A stretch of DNA of 64,000 nucleotides from an uncultured Oscillospiraceae bacterium (GTDB lineage Bacteria; Bacillota; Clostridia; Oscillospirales; Ruminococcaceae), in the NCBI GenBank assembly GCA_934481445.1, contig CAKSPC010000005.1, positions 1-64,000 of the forward strand, written 5' to 3'. How positions within the stretch are numbered: position 1 is the first letter of the stretch; each line of letters opens with the position of its first letter. The position numbers were made by a program, and so were the translations under genes. Below are positions 34,194-42,294 of the stretch, piece by piece. The notes under the pieces were generated by a model, which was not told the DNA's origin, searched no databases, and saw only the letters and a program-made list of their open reading frames with translations.

Positions 34194-35210
34194 ATGGCAC
34201 TGGATATAGGAATAGACCTCGGTACCGCGAATATAATCATTACCGTTGCGGGAAAGGGCATAGTTGTTAACGAGCCGTCCGTCGTCGCATACGACAAGAA
34301 AAAGAAGGCAGTTGTTGCCGTCGGTACGGAAGCATATAAAATGATCGGCAGGACCCCCGAGTACATCGTTGCCGTGCGCCCGCTGAAGGACGGCGTTATC
34401 TCTGACAACGACATGACGCAGGCTATGATACGCGAGTTCATCCACATGGTAAACGGCGGCTTCATGGTAAAGCCGAGGGTGGTCCTCTGCGTGCCCAGCT
34501 CCATCACCGATGTTGAGAGAAGAGCCGTTGTAGAGGCGGCGCTGTCCGCGGGCGCAAGAAAGGTGTTCCTTATCGAGGAGCCCATCGCGGCGCTTATCGG
34601 CGCGGGGGTGGATATCTCCAAGCCCAACGGCACGATGGTCGTTGATATCGGCGGCGGCACGGCGGATGTGGCGATAGTTTCCTTTAACGGCATTGTGCAG
34701 TCCCGCTCCATAAAGATGGCGGGCAACAAGTTTGACGCCGCGATAATTCGCCATATCACGCAGAAATATAAGATACTCATCGGCGAAAAGACCGCCGAAA
34801 AGGCTAAGATGGAGATAGGCAACGTCTTTGATCCCACCGGCGAAAAGAAAATGACCATCCGCGGCAGGCACCTGCTGAGGGGCCTTCCAGAGAGTATTGA
34901 GATATCCGACATGGATATATACGAAGCGCTACACGAAAACGCCATGGAGATAGTCGAGCAGGTAAAGCTCGTGCTGGAGTCCACTCCCCCCGAGCTTGTC
35001 GGCGATATCCTCTCCAACGGAATCATGCTCACCGGCGGCGGAGCGATGCTCGGCGGCCTTGCGGAGCTTATCTCCGACAACGTCGGCGCGCCCTGCTATG
35101 TTGCGGACAGACCCATCGAGTGCGTTGCGCGCGGCGTTGACACGGCGTTCAAGATGTCCAACGACCTGCTGGACGGCTTCGAGCAGGTATCGCTTTACGG
35201 CTTCAAATAA
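34194..35210 (+). CDS. mreB: MreB/Mbl-family actin-like shape protein
   Basis: 338 residues. Actin-fold nucleotide-binding motifs are clear: IGIDLGTANIIITV (phosphate 1), VVDIGGGTADVAIVSF (phosphate 2), IMLTGGGAMLGGL (adenosine) and EEPIAALIGAGV (connect). MreB-type filaments guide cell-wall synthesis along the inner membrane. The mreC and mreD genes do not follow, so this is probably a stand-alone Mbl/MreBH-type paralogue. CAGGAGAG precedes ATG. Forty-nine bases separate it from the GGDEF gene, which may be co-transcribed. Confidence 0.93.
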   Translation: MALDIGIDLGTANIIITVAGKGIVVNEPSVVAYDKKKKAVVAVGTEAYKMIGRTPEYIVAVRPLKDGVISDNDMTQAMIREFIHMVNGGFMVKPRVVLCVPSSITDVERRAVVEAALSAGARKVFLIEEPIAALIGAGVDISKPNGTMVVDIGGGTADVAIVSFNGIVQSRSIKMAGNKFDAAIIRHITQKYKILIGEKTAEKAKMEIGNVFDPTGEKKMTIRGRHLLRGLPESIEISDMDIYEALHENAMEIVEQVKLVLESTPPELVGDILSNGIMLTGGGAMLGGLAELISDNVGAPCYVADRPIECVARGVDTAFKMSNDLLDGFEQVSLYGFK

Positions 35211-35259
35211 TACCATATAATTCACCGGGCATATCGGCAAAGGAGGTATTCATCGCTCC

Positions 35260-37194
35260 ATGAAAAGGATAAAGACCATCGGCGTATGCTGTACAACGGT
35301 CCACAAGGAACCTGTTAAGGATATAATAGATTCGCTTGCGCTTAAAGTAAAGGAGAGCGGCGAGTACCGTATGCTGGTATATCAGTGCTTCGGCGACCTG
35401 TTTTATTTTACCTCGAGCGACTACGGCGCGCGTTCGGTTTTCGATATCTTCAACTGTGATATGCTGGATGTCATGGTGGTGCTGACCACCAGCATACACG
35501 ACCGCAGCGTTGTCAAGAAGATAGTGTCGAAATGCCTTGCGAACGGGGTTCAGGTGATCTCCGTTGCGGAAGAGATGGACGGCGCATATTGCTGCAAGCT
35601 GGGCTTCGGCGAAGCATTCAGCGAGATAGTCGAGCACGTTATAAGCGTCCACAACTGCAGGAAAATAAAGGTCATGGCGGGCTATCCCGACAACGATTTC
35701 TCCCTTACGAGGGTGAACAGCTGTGCGGAGGTAATGAAGCGACACGGTCTGAAGCTTGAGGAGAATGACATCCTCTACGGAAACTTCTGGGATCAGCCGA
35801 CGTTCGAGGCGATGGACGCTTTCTTCGCAAGCGGGGAGCCGCTTCCCGACGCATTCGTCTGCTGCAACGATTCCATGGCGATGGCCGTATGCTCGAAGCT
35901 TACGGAGCATGGATACAGCGTTCCCAACGACGTTATCGTAACGGGCTTCGACGGGATAGAGATAGAGCGGTATCACAATCCGCGGCTCTGTACCGCCGTA
36001 TGCGACAGCGACAAAATTGCCGATGTTATAATGAAGATGTCGGATGATATCACATCCGGCGCGCCATGCAAGCCGTACAGCGTGCAGGTGTCGTACGACC
36101 CGGTGTTCTCGGAAAGCTGCGGCTGCCGGCAGCACAGCAGCGCGGACAGAAACAGGCTGCTCACCGATTATGTAAGAAGCCACTCGGAATTCCGCGTTTT
36201 CGAGGAGCACATGGACAACATGGAAAACGACATTGCCGCCGACCCCACCCCGAAAAAGGTGCGGGACGTGCTGAAAGGATACGGCTTCAAAGGTTCGGCG
36301 CTGTGCGTGACCAAGGCTCTGCAGGATTATTTCAGCGGGAATTCCGATTCTGAAAACATTTTTGAAACTACTTACCCGCAGCAGATGGTCATGCTGTGCA
36401 ACACGATTGACGAAGCGCAGCAGTATGACAATATGGAGTTTTCCTCGGATATACTCCTGCCCGACCTTGACGGCGCGTTTGATGTTGAATACAAAACGCT
36501 GTTTGTGATACCTGTGTATTTCCAGCGTACTGTTATGGGGTATTATGTGACTCCGTATGTGCGTCAGACTATGCACAACGACCGCCTGTGCGCGTTTTCC
36601 ATGACCCTCAACCGCTGCCTTGAAACAATGCGCCTGCATGAGCATCTTTCGGTGCTTAACCGCAGACTGAGTTTCCTTTTCACGCACGATCAGCTTACGG
36701 GGATATACAACAGATACGGATTTTACAACAGCTTCAGCGGCTGCATAAACAATGTTGACGGCAGGAAGGATGTTTTTATCGTGTCCGCCGACCTCAACGA
36801 TATGAAGGACATCAACGACAAGCACGGCCACTCCGCGGGCGACGATGCGCTGGTCATAACCGCAAAGGCGCTTACCATGGCGGCGGACGGGGACGACGAG
36901 ATAATCTGCTCCCGTTTCGGCGGCGATGAATTCGTCGTTGCAAAGGTTTGCTCGGGCGACGCGGGAAGGCAGGGCGAGCGGTATCGCAGCAAATTCACAG
37001 CGGCGCTGAAAGAGCTGAACGCCACCTCGGGCAAGCCATACATAGTTCGCGTAAGCTTCGGACTGTATCATTCCGCGCTGGAAGGCGTGAACAGCATAGA
37101 TTCCCTGCTTGAGCTTGCGGATGAGCTGATGTATTCGGATAAGGCAAGATATAAGCGCAGACCAAGAAATCTTCCTCGGCTGGGGAAGAAGTGA
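35260..37194 (+). CDS. Diguanylate cyclase with LacI-type sensor domain
   Basis: 644 residues. The first ~290 resemble a periplasmic-binding-protein/LacI sugar-sensing domain (TIGVCCTTVHKEPVKDIID, FVCCNDSMAMAV, DVIVTGFDGIEIERYHNPRLC) but with no DNA-binding helix-turn-helix and no signal peptide, so it is cytoplasmic. A linker with SCGC follows, then a GGDEF domain (HDQLTGIYNRYGF, DLNDMKDINDKHGH, intact GGDEF at residues 554-558). The RxxD inhibitory site is absent. It should make cyclic di-GMP in response to a small ligand, perhaps a sugar. AAGGAGG lies 13 bases from ATG, longer than usual. Confidence 0.85.
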   Translation: MKRIKTIGVCCTTVHKEPVKDIIDSLALKVKESGEYRMLVYQCFGDLFYFTSSDYGARSVFDIFNCDMLDVMVVLTTSIHDRSVVKKIVSKCLANGVQVISVAEEMDGAYCCKLGFGEAFSEIVEHVISVHNCRKIKVMAGYPDNDFSLTRVNSCAEVMKRHGLKLEENDILYGNFWDQPTFEAMDAFFASGEPLPDAFVCCNDSMAMAVCSKLTEHGYSVPNDVIVTGFDGIEIERYHNPRLCTAVCDSDKIADVIMKMSDDITSGAPCKPYSVQVSYDPVFSESCGCRQHSSADRNRLLTDYVRSHSEFRVFEEHMDNMENDIAADPTPKKVRDVLKGYGFKGSALCVTKALQDYFSGNSDSENIFETTYPQQMVMLCNTIDEAQQYDNMEFSSDILLPDLDGAFDVEYKTLFVIPVYFQRTVMGYYVTPYVRQTMHNDRLCAFSMTLNRCLETMRLHEHLSVLNRRLSFLFTHDQLTGIYNRYGFYNSFSGCINNVDGRKDVFIVSADLNDMKDINDKHGHSAGDDALVITAKALTMAADGDDEIICSRFGGDEFVVAKVCSGDAGRQGERYRSKFTAALKELNATSGKPYIVRVSFGLYHSALEGVNSIDSLLELADELMYSDKARYKRRPRNLPRLGKK

Positions 37195-37202
37195 TAAAAA
37201 AT

Positions 37203-37226
37203 ACCCCCGAAATTTCTTTCGGGGGT
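37203..37226. terminator. Bidirectional terminator between GGDEF and mannanase genes
   Basis: ACCCCCGAAA/TTTCGGGGGT with a 4-base loop. The minus-strand side runs into TATTTTTTATC, the plus-strand side into CATCTTTAT, so it serves both convergent genes, more strongly the mannanase operon. Confidence 0.8.
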
Positions 37227-37239
37227 CATCTTTATGCCA

Positions 37240-38607
37240 TCAGGACTGCGTTCTGAAATAATTCCAAGTATTTATAGCCTCGGGGAGCTTATGCTCGCCC
37301 GAACGGAACTGCGGAAGCTTGTTCCATGTGATAAGGTTATCGCTGGAGAAATACTGTTTCAGAAGCTCCTCCGTAATACGGTCGGTGTTGGCGCTGGGTG
37401 TGCCGTCGATGTCCGTGAGGGCTGTTCCGCCCGCCGCCTTATAGATGAAATCGCCGTTCCATATCATGTAGTAGAGCCATGTTACGCCCTCTTCCATGCA
37501 CTGGTCGGGATCGGGGATATATCCCGCCTCGGACAGCGCCAGCATCTTGCCCTCGTAGGTGTAGCTCTTGAGTTCCTCGTACTTGTTGGTGAGGGGTGAG
37601 TGGTCAAGGCTGTCCGCGTAGTAGTCTATGCCCGCGATGTCGTAGGTGTTCGGGTCGACGGTGGTGTATTTGCTCTGACCGTTCCAGACCCAGATCAGAT
37701 TTGAAAGCTTGTGGTAGTTTTCAAGACGGTCGTACATCATGTACCACAGGCGCTGGAATGTTTCGGGGTAAGTGCCGTCCTTCAGAAGCTGCTTGTCGCC
37801 CGGCTGAAGTCCCCACCAGAACCACGCGCCGCTTGCTTCGTGGAACGGACGGAACAGGACGGTAACTCCCGCCTTTTCAAGCTGCTGGAGATAGTTCGCA
37901 ATCTTGTCGATGTCGTGAACGACAACTTCGTATTCCTTGGTGCCGGGGGTCGTGGCGTTGAGGGGGTCCCAGTTGATTATCTCGTCCTGATAGAACGCAT
38001 AGCCCTGCGAGCGGTCGTCAACGTCGCGGGGAACGTTCCAGTGCCATGTGAAGGTTACAAGGCCGCCGTTTTCCGTACCCCATTCTATCGCCGCATTCAC
38101 CATGCTGGTATCCTCATAGGAGCCTGTGCAGAAGATGAAGTCGAAGCCCCTCATCGCGGGGAGATCTTCAGTCGCGAGGTAGTATACCTTGTCCTCATAG
38201 ACCTTGTTTACATCCATCTGCTGCTGGCATGAGATTATCTGCTTTCCGTAAACGCTCTTCAGGTAGTTGAACACCTCCATGGTGTTTTCGTTCTTGCGGG
38301 CGTTTTCGGAAACGGGCTGATCAAGGTCGACTTCCTTTGCAGCCATGGAAGCCTTGAACGCGTCGAAATCGGTTTCGTAGGAGAGCGCGGCGTCCATGTC
38401 GATATCGCCCTCGTCGTTGAACTTAACGGGGTTGGTGAGCCAGCCGCCGACTGCTTCTTCGGAGTTGTCGGAGCCGTTTGTGCCGGCGTCCGCGCCGTCG
38501 GAAACGGCGCTGTCCGCCGCGGAGCTTTCGTCAACGGATGATTTCGAGCATGCCGCGAGGGATATCACCATAGCTGCCGCAAGCACGGCAGAGAGGAGTT
38601 TTTTCAT
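37240..38607 (-). CDS. Lipoprotein GH26 beta-mannanase
   Basis: 455 residues. Signal peptide with lipobox SLAAC at the N terminus and a Ser/Asp-rich linker, so it is a surface lipoprotein. The GH26 clan-A fold is shown by TFTWHWNVP, the acid/base Glu257 in LFRPFHEASGAWFWW, and the nucleophile Glu360 in LSEAGYIPD. GH26 enzymes cut beta-1,4-mannan. Placed last in a minus-strand operon with a GH27 alpha-galactosidase and a small zinc-ribbon gene, so it is probably used on galactomannan, with the side-chain galactose taken off by GH27. Confidence 0.92.
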   Translation of the reverse strand: MKKLLSAVLAAAMVISLAACSKSSVDESSAADSAVSDGADAGTNGSDNSEEAVGGWLTNPVKFNDEGDIDMDAALSYETDFDAFKASMAAKEVDLDQPVSENARKNENTMEVFNYLKSVYGKQIISCQQQMDVNKVYEDKVYYLATEDLPAMRGFDFIFCTGSYEDTSMVNAAIEWGTENGGLVTFTWHWNVPRDVDDRSQGYAFYQDEIINWDPLNATTPGTKEYEVVVHDIDKIANYLQQLEKAGVTVLFRPFHEASGAWFWWGLQPGDKQLLKDGTYPETFQRLWYMMYDRLENYHKLSNLIWVWNGQSKYTTVDPNTYDIAGIDYYADSLDHSPLTNKYEELKSYTYEGKMLALSEAGYIPDPDQCMEEGVTWLYYMIWNGDFIYKAAGGTALTDIDGTPSANTDRITEELLKQYFSSDNLITWNKLPQFRSGEHKLPEAINTWNYFRTQS

Positions 38608-38628
38608 ATCTGTGTCCTTTCAAACATA

Positions 38629-38832
38629 TCAGCGGAACAGCGTGCATTCGCCGCTTTTGCGGTAATATTCTATCCGCTGCCTTATCGCTTCGGAGGTAGT
38701 GCGGTAGTAGACTGCAAGGCAGTCTATGCAGAAAAATTCCTGCACGTTGCGCGATATCAGCTTCTGATTTATTGCAATGTCATCAGAGCCGAGGTGCGCG
38801 CCGCATTCCTTGCAGGTTTTCCAGTTTGCCAT
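38629..38832 (-). CDS. Small zinc-ribbon protein inside the galactomannan operon
   Basis: 67 residues: MANWKTCKECGAHLGSDD… and FFCIDCLAVYY provide two Cys-x2-Cys pairs that should bind zinc, followed by a helical, basic tail (EAIRQRIEYYRKSGECTLF). The ATG (38830-38832) overlaps the GH27 stop (TAATG), so translation is coupled to the glycosidase. Function unknown; the place suggests a regulator or accessory factor for the two hydrolases. Confidence 0.75.
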   Translation of the reverse strand: MANWKTCKECGAHLGSDDIAINQKLISRNVQEFFCIDCLAVYYRTTSEAIRQRIEYYRKSGECTLFR

Positions 38833-40049
38833 TACTTCATATCCACAAGGCGCGCTCTGAGAACTACGCAGTCGTGCGGAGCAACGGTGGTAACAAAGCG
38901 CTCGGTGAACTTGCCGAGATCTTCATGCTTCCAGCAGTCGTAGATCTCGAAGCCCTTGCCGCTTGCGTAGGGCAGACCGATATCCCAGAACTGCAGGGAC
39001 ATCTCGCCGTCGCGGTCGCCGAAGTTGAACATACCGATGGCATAGCTGCCGTCGGACATCATCTTTACCATGGAGAACACGTTTTCGGGGTTGTTCCACT
39101 GCTTGATGCAGTATGCGCCGCGGCACTCGATGTCCTGATTTATCGCGATGACATCCTTGTTGGTGAGTATCTCCTTTGTTGCGGGGGTCATGTTTCTGAT
39201 GTCGCAGCCGATCATCAGCGGGCTGTTCATTATTGCCCAGAGGGAGAAGTGGGTCTTGTATTCTGTGTCTGTGCAGCCGCCTATTTTAGCGGGGGCTGCG
39301 GAAGCAGCGCTGTCCGCGATAACGTTGACGCCGCCGTCGGTGGAAGCGTTTATCCACTCGTTGTTGCTGCCGCCGTGCATGCCGACTACCAGCATATCAA
39401 TATCGTTGTGGCAGTAGTTTCCGCCGTAGCATTCGTTGCCAACCTGCGAAAGTGCAAGGCGCTTGATGGATTCCCAGCTGTCCTGGATATCGCCGGTGGA
39501 GCGGAAGAGGTGCGCGCCGCTTTCTCTTATCCACTTATAAACATCGTCGTTGCCCCAGTTGCAGGCGGAGAACATGATATCCCTGCCGCAGTTGCGCAGC
39601 GCGAGGGACATTCTCTTGTAAAGAATCTCGCCGGGAACAAAATCGGGCTTGTAGCAGTAATCGTACTTGAGGTAGTCGACGCCCCATTCAGCAAATGTAG
39701 CCGCGTCAACGAACTCATGCTCGAAGCTGCCGGGATGGCCGCCGCAGGTATGAGTGCCCGCGCAGGAGTACATACCGAATTTCAGTCCCTTGGAGTGAAC
39801 GTAGTCTGCGACTGCCTTCATGCCGTTGGGGAACTTCCAGTGGTCGGGAACCAGTCTGCCGTTTTCGTCGCGCTGCTTTTCGCTCCAGCAGTCGTCGATA
39901 ACGACGTATTCGTAGCCTGCGTCCTTCAGGCCGCTTTCAACGATGGCGTCCGCCGCCTGCTTGATAAGCTCCTCGTTTATCTGCCATGTAAAGGTGTTCC
40001 AGGAGTTCCAGCCCATAGGGGGGGTAAGTCCGAGAAATTTGTTTTCCAT
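38832..40049 (-). CDS. GH27 alpha-galactosidase
   Basis: 405 residues: LGLTPPMGWNSWNTF start, VIDDCWSEKQRD, nucleophile Asp130 in YLKYDYC and acid/base Asp187 in FRSTGDIQD identify a GH27 (clan D) enzyme. It removes terminal alpha-galactose from galactomannan or galacto-oligosaccharides. No signal peptide, so it acts in the cytoplasm on imported oligosaccharides, unlike the lipoprotein mannanase. AGGAG lies just before ATG at 40049. First gene of the operon, with a good promoter at 40109-40137. Confidence 0.95.
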   Translation of the reverse strand: MENKFLGLTPPMGWNSWNTFTWQINEELIKQAADAIVESGLKDAGYEYVVIDDCWSEKQRDENGRLVPDHWKFPNGMKAVADYVHSKGLKFGMYSCAGTHTCGGHPGSFEHEFVDAATFAEWGVDYLKYDYCYKPDFVPGEILYKRMSLALRNCGRDIMFSACNWGNDDVYKWIRESGAHLFRSTGDIQDSWESIKRLALSQVGNECYGGNYCHNDIDMLVVGMHGGSNNEWINASTDGGVNVIADSAASAAPAKIGGCTDTEYKTHFSLWAIMNSPLMIGCDIRNMTPATKEILTNKDVIAINQDIECRGAYCIKQWNNPENVFSMVKMMSDGSYAIGMFNFGDRDGEMSLQFWDIGLPYASGKGFEIYDCWKHEDLGKFTERFVTTVAPHDCVVLRARLVDMK

Positions 40050-40108
40050 AAGAGATCTCCTTGAATATGTTTGTTTGCGTTTTTCAGCCGAAGCTGTTTC
40101 TGAGTTGT

Positions 40109-40137
40109 ATTATAGCACATCCAGTGTCTAATTGCAA
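40109..40137 (-). promoter_or_regulatory. Sigma-A promoter of the galactomannan operon
   Basis: On the minus strand TTGCAA (40137-40132), a 17-base spacer and TATAAT (40114-40109). ACATTGCAATTAG around the -35 contains an inverted core (ATTGCAAT) that could be a regulator site; this is only a suggestion. Confidence 0.75.
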
Positions 40138-40228
40138 TGTGTAAACCTAATAAAAATTATATTTCTTTTTTGTGTTAAGTAACCTATGTGATGGTGTAAC
40201 TTAATTTTGCTAGCAAATATTAAAACAA

Positions 40229-40253
40229 AAGCCGCGGCATCCCACCGCGGCTT
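40229..40253 (-). terminator. Terminator of the TSCPD gene transcript
   Basis: AAGCCGCGG/CCGCGGCTT with a 7-base loop; on the minus strand it is followed by TTGTTTTAAT. It lies on the far side of repeat element B, so element B would be in the 3' untranslated region. Confidence 0.7.
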
Positions 40254-40527
40254 CAGCTTGTTGAAAAAAGGTTTTGCCCGCGAAGCGGGCTTTTTAAATA
40301 TGTTTTTTGCCACGGGTCAAGGGTGACTGCGTCGACCCTGCCGGGTGCAAAAAACACTTCTATCCGCACAAGTGTGTTAGCGACAGCTTCGCTTTACGCT
40401 TAATTGTCGGCAAAGCCGACAATTAGTGCGCGCGGTGTGCCTTTTGGCAAGCCAAAAGGCGTAAGGCATGGCTTGCCATGCCAGTGGATTGCAACCTGTC
40501 GGAAAAGTCGTAAGACTTTTTCGACAG
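40254..40527 (-). repeat. Modular palindromic element, copy B
   Basis: Read on the minus strand it starts CTGTCGAAAAAGTCTTACGAC and runs through the same blocks as copy A at 5978 (TCCACTGGCATGGC, GCCTTTTG, GGCACACCGCGCGC, ACTTGTGCGGATAGAAGTG, GACCCGTGGCAAAAAACA), then ends CAACAAGCTG. Two internal hairpins have different sequence but still pair: AATTGTCGGC/GCCGACAATT here against GTTTTGTCG/CGACAAAAC in copy A. The ends CAGCTTG and GACTTTTTCGACAG are shared with copy C at 24880. It follows the TSCPD gene. Confidence 0.82.
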
Positions 40528-40538
40528 ATTATCAGACA

Positions 40539-40799
40539 TTACTGCGCCTTTTCCTGCTCATAAGCTTCCTTAACGGCTATGGCGAGCTGATCCGCGCAGG
40601 ATGTTCCCCTCCTGCCGCAGGTGTTGCCCGAAAGCACCTCGTTGATGTACTCCACCGTCTTGCCCTCGCAGAGCTTTGAAACCGCCTTGAGGTTTCCGTT
40701 GCAGCCGCCGATGAACTCGATATCATGCACCACATTTCCGTCTAAGCGGAAGTGTATCTCCTGCGCACAGACTGTTTTTGTTCTGTAAGAATGTTCCAT
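40539..40799 (-). CDS. TSCPD-domain protein (TIGR03905-like)
   Basis: 86 residues with four conserved cysteines: GGCNGNLKAVSKLCEG and GNTCGRRGTSCADQLA. This matches the small TSCPD proteins related to the C-terminal part of some ribonucleotide reductases (here the box reads TSCAD). The four cysteines probably bind zinc. AAAGGAG precedes ATG 40799, and a promoter lies at 40832-40860. Function in the cell unknown. Confidence 0.85.
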   Translation of the reverse strand: MEHSYRTKTVCAQEIHFRLDGNVVHDIEFIGGCNGNLKAVSKLCEGKTVEYINEVLSGNTCGRRGTSCADQLAIAVKEAYEQEKAQ

Positions 40800-40831
40800 A
40801 TGCTCTATCTCCTTTGTTTCGTTTTCCTCAT

Positions 40832-40860
40832 ATCATACACGAAACCGGCGGATTTGTCAA
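40832..40860 (-). promoter_or_regulatory. Sigma-A promoter of the TSCPD gene
   Basis: On the minus strand TTGACA (40860-40855), 17-base spacer, TATGAT (40837-40832). It lies between the BMP lipoprotein stop and the TSCPD start. Confidence 0.75.
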
Positions 40861-40864
40861 GTGG

Positions 40865-42058
40865 TCAGTCGCCGTAGTGTATCTCAAGGGCGTTCGGGGC
40901 GAGGTCGGTGATGGGCTGGCGGTAGTTTCCGAGCAGCCTTACGCCGTAGACATACCAGTCCATGTTGTATATATCCGCAGAATTCATGAAGCTGCCTTTC
41001 ATGTACTTTACGTTTCCGTTGATGTCCTTGAGCTCGCCGTTGAATATGTATGCAAGTCCGCCCGTGACTTTCGGAGCAAGTGCGCCGATGATATCCTGCG
41101 TGCCGTCCTTTGCGGCGGGGAGAGCGTCGGAGATGGACACGGCGCCGTTCGCCATCGTTCCGGTGAATGTATCGCCCGTCCATGTGTCGAGCGACATCTG
41201 CTTGTATTCCGCAAGGTAGTAGCTGCTGCGGTCGCAGTTGAAATACATTATCATGTTGCTGAAATCGCCGCTGTCGCTGCTGTGGTCTATGCTGTCGATG
41301 AACTTAACGCCCTTTTCCTCGCAGAATTCCGCAGCCCGTTTGGACTCGGTGTAGCATATGATAACGTCGCAGCCCTCGTTTATCAGCGCATTCACGGCGG
41401 TTTCTATCTCGTCGTCGCGTGTGGCGAACGCCGCAACCATCTCCGCGGTGTCATAAACAAGCTGCATTCCCAGCGCCGCGGCGTTTACCGTGGGCGTGGG
41501 GTAGAGAATATCCGTGTCGGCAACGATGCCTATTTTTTCCGTTGTGGAATTATACGCCGCAGCCATGCCCGCGATGTATGCACCCTGATATTCCTCCTCG
41601 GTGTACGCCGCGATATTCGCGGAGCGCGCCGTGGTGCCGTAGGCGATGAAGTTGATGTTCATGTACTTGCCCGCGGTGGACGCGAGTGTCGTGTTGTACA
41701 CGGGGCTTCCCGCCACGATGTACGTGCAGCCCGCGTTGGAAAGCGCCTGCACCGCCTTTTCGAAGTCGGTGATGTTTACGTTGTCGATGTACATGGTCTC
41801 AACGTCGCTGTGGGTGCCGGCTGAGATGCGCTGGCGGTTCATCTCGGCGGTGAAACCGTCGGTTTCCGCGTCGCCGTGGAATATGAATCCCGCCTTTATC
41901 GGCTCGCTCTCCGGCTCGGACGCTTCGGTGGTCTGCGAGGCCTCCCCTGTGCCGCTGTCGGATGCGTCGGAGGATTCTCCGCCCGAGCAGCCCGCTATCC
42001 CCGCGGTCATGCATAATGCCAGAAGAGCGGCAAGTATTTTGTGCCATCCTGAAGTCAT
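40865..42058 (-). CDS. BMP-family substrate-binding lipoprotein
   Basis: 397 residues. Signal peptide with lipobox IAGC followed by a Ser/Asp/Glu-rich linker, so it is anchored to the outer face of the membrane. The body (IKAGFIFHGDAETDGFT, YIVAGSPVYNTTLASTA, YQGAYIAGMAAAYNSTTEKIGIVAD) has the Med/BMP fold of nucleoside-binding proteins such as PnrA. No ABC permease or ATPase genes are adjacent, so it may be an orphan binding protein or serve a transporter elsewhere. GGAGG lies before ATG 42058. Confidence 0.85.
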   Translation of the reverse strand: MTSGWHKILAALLALCMTAGIAGCSGGESSDASDSGTGEASQTTEASEPESEPIKAGFIFHGDAETDGFTAEMNRQRISAGTHSDVETMYIDNVNITDFEKAVQALSNAGCTYIVAGSPVYNTTLASTAGKYMNINFIAYGTTARSANIAAYTEEEYQGAYIAGMAAAYNSTTEKIGIVADTDILYPTPTVNAAALGMQLVYDTAEMVAAFATRDDEIETAVNALINEGCDVIICYTESKRAAEFCEEKGVKFIDSIDHSSDSGDFSNMIMYFNCDRSSYYLAEYKQMSLDTWTGDTFTGTMANGAVSISDALPAAKDGTQDIIGALAPKVTGGLAYIFNGELKDINGNVKYMKGSFMNSADIYNMDWYVYGVRLLGNYRQPITDLAPNALEIHYGD

Positions 42059-42126
42059 TGTGTAACCTCCTGCTTATGTAAAGTGAATAAAGTCATTTAT
42101 ACTGCGGAATGATACCGCTTTTTAAC

Positions 42127-42135
42127 ATTATAACA
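42127..42135 (-). promoter_or_regulatory. Extended -10 promoter of the BMP lipoprotein gene
   Basis: Minus-strand TGTTATAAT (TATAAT at 42132-42127) ahead of the lipoprotein gene; the -35 is weak. It is divergent from the promoter at 42217. Confidence 0.5.
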
Positions 42136-42216
42136 TATCCTTACGAAAAAATCATCACTTTTTCAGAAATATTTCATACTTGTACTGAAAATTCTGTTTA
42201 TTTTTTTCGTAATATA

Positions 42217-42225
42217 TGCTATAAT
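42217..42225 (+). promoter_or_regulatory. Extended -10 promoter of the PrsA-like genes
   Basis: TGCTATAAT (TG 42217-42218, TATAAT 42220-42225) upstream of the first PrsA-like gene; the -35 region is only a T-rich stretch. Confidence 0.55.
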
Positions 42226-42294
42226 TACAATGTACGGTCATGCCATGGAGCATGAAAGTTCAATTTTACACAAAACAGGCGAAAGGAAAACCTA

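Noticed and set aside
35203-37071. 622-codon minus-strand frame across the GGDEF gene
   Set aside because: The plus-strand frame has a clear GGDEF signature, sensor motifs and ribosome binding site; the antisense frame has none.
38772-40064. 430-codon plus-strand frame opposite the GH27 gene
   Set aside because: The minus strand holds intact GH27 catalytic residues and a good promoter; the plus frame is a shadow.
42217-42294. Riboswitch in the leader of the PrsA-like genes
   Set aside because: The leader is short, about 65 bases, and has no recognisable aptamer core or terminator stem.
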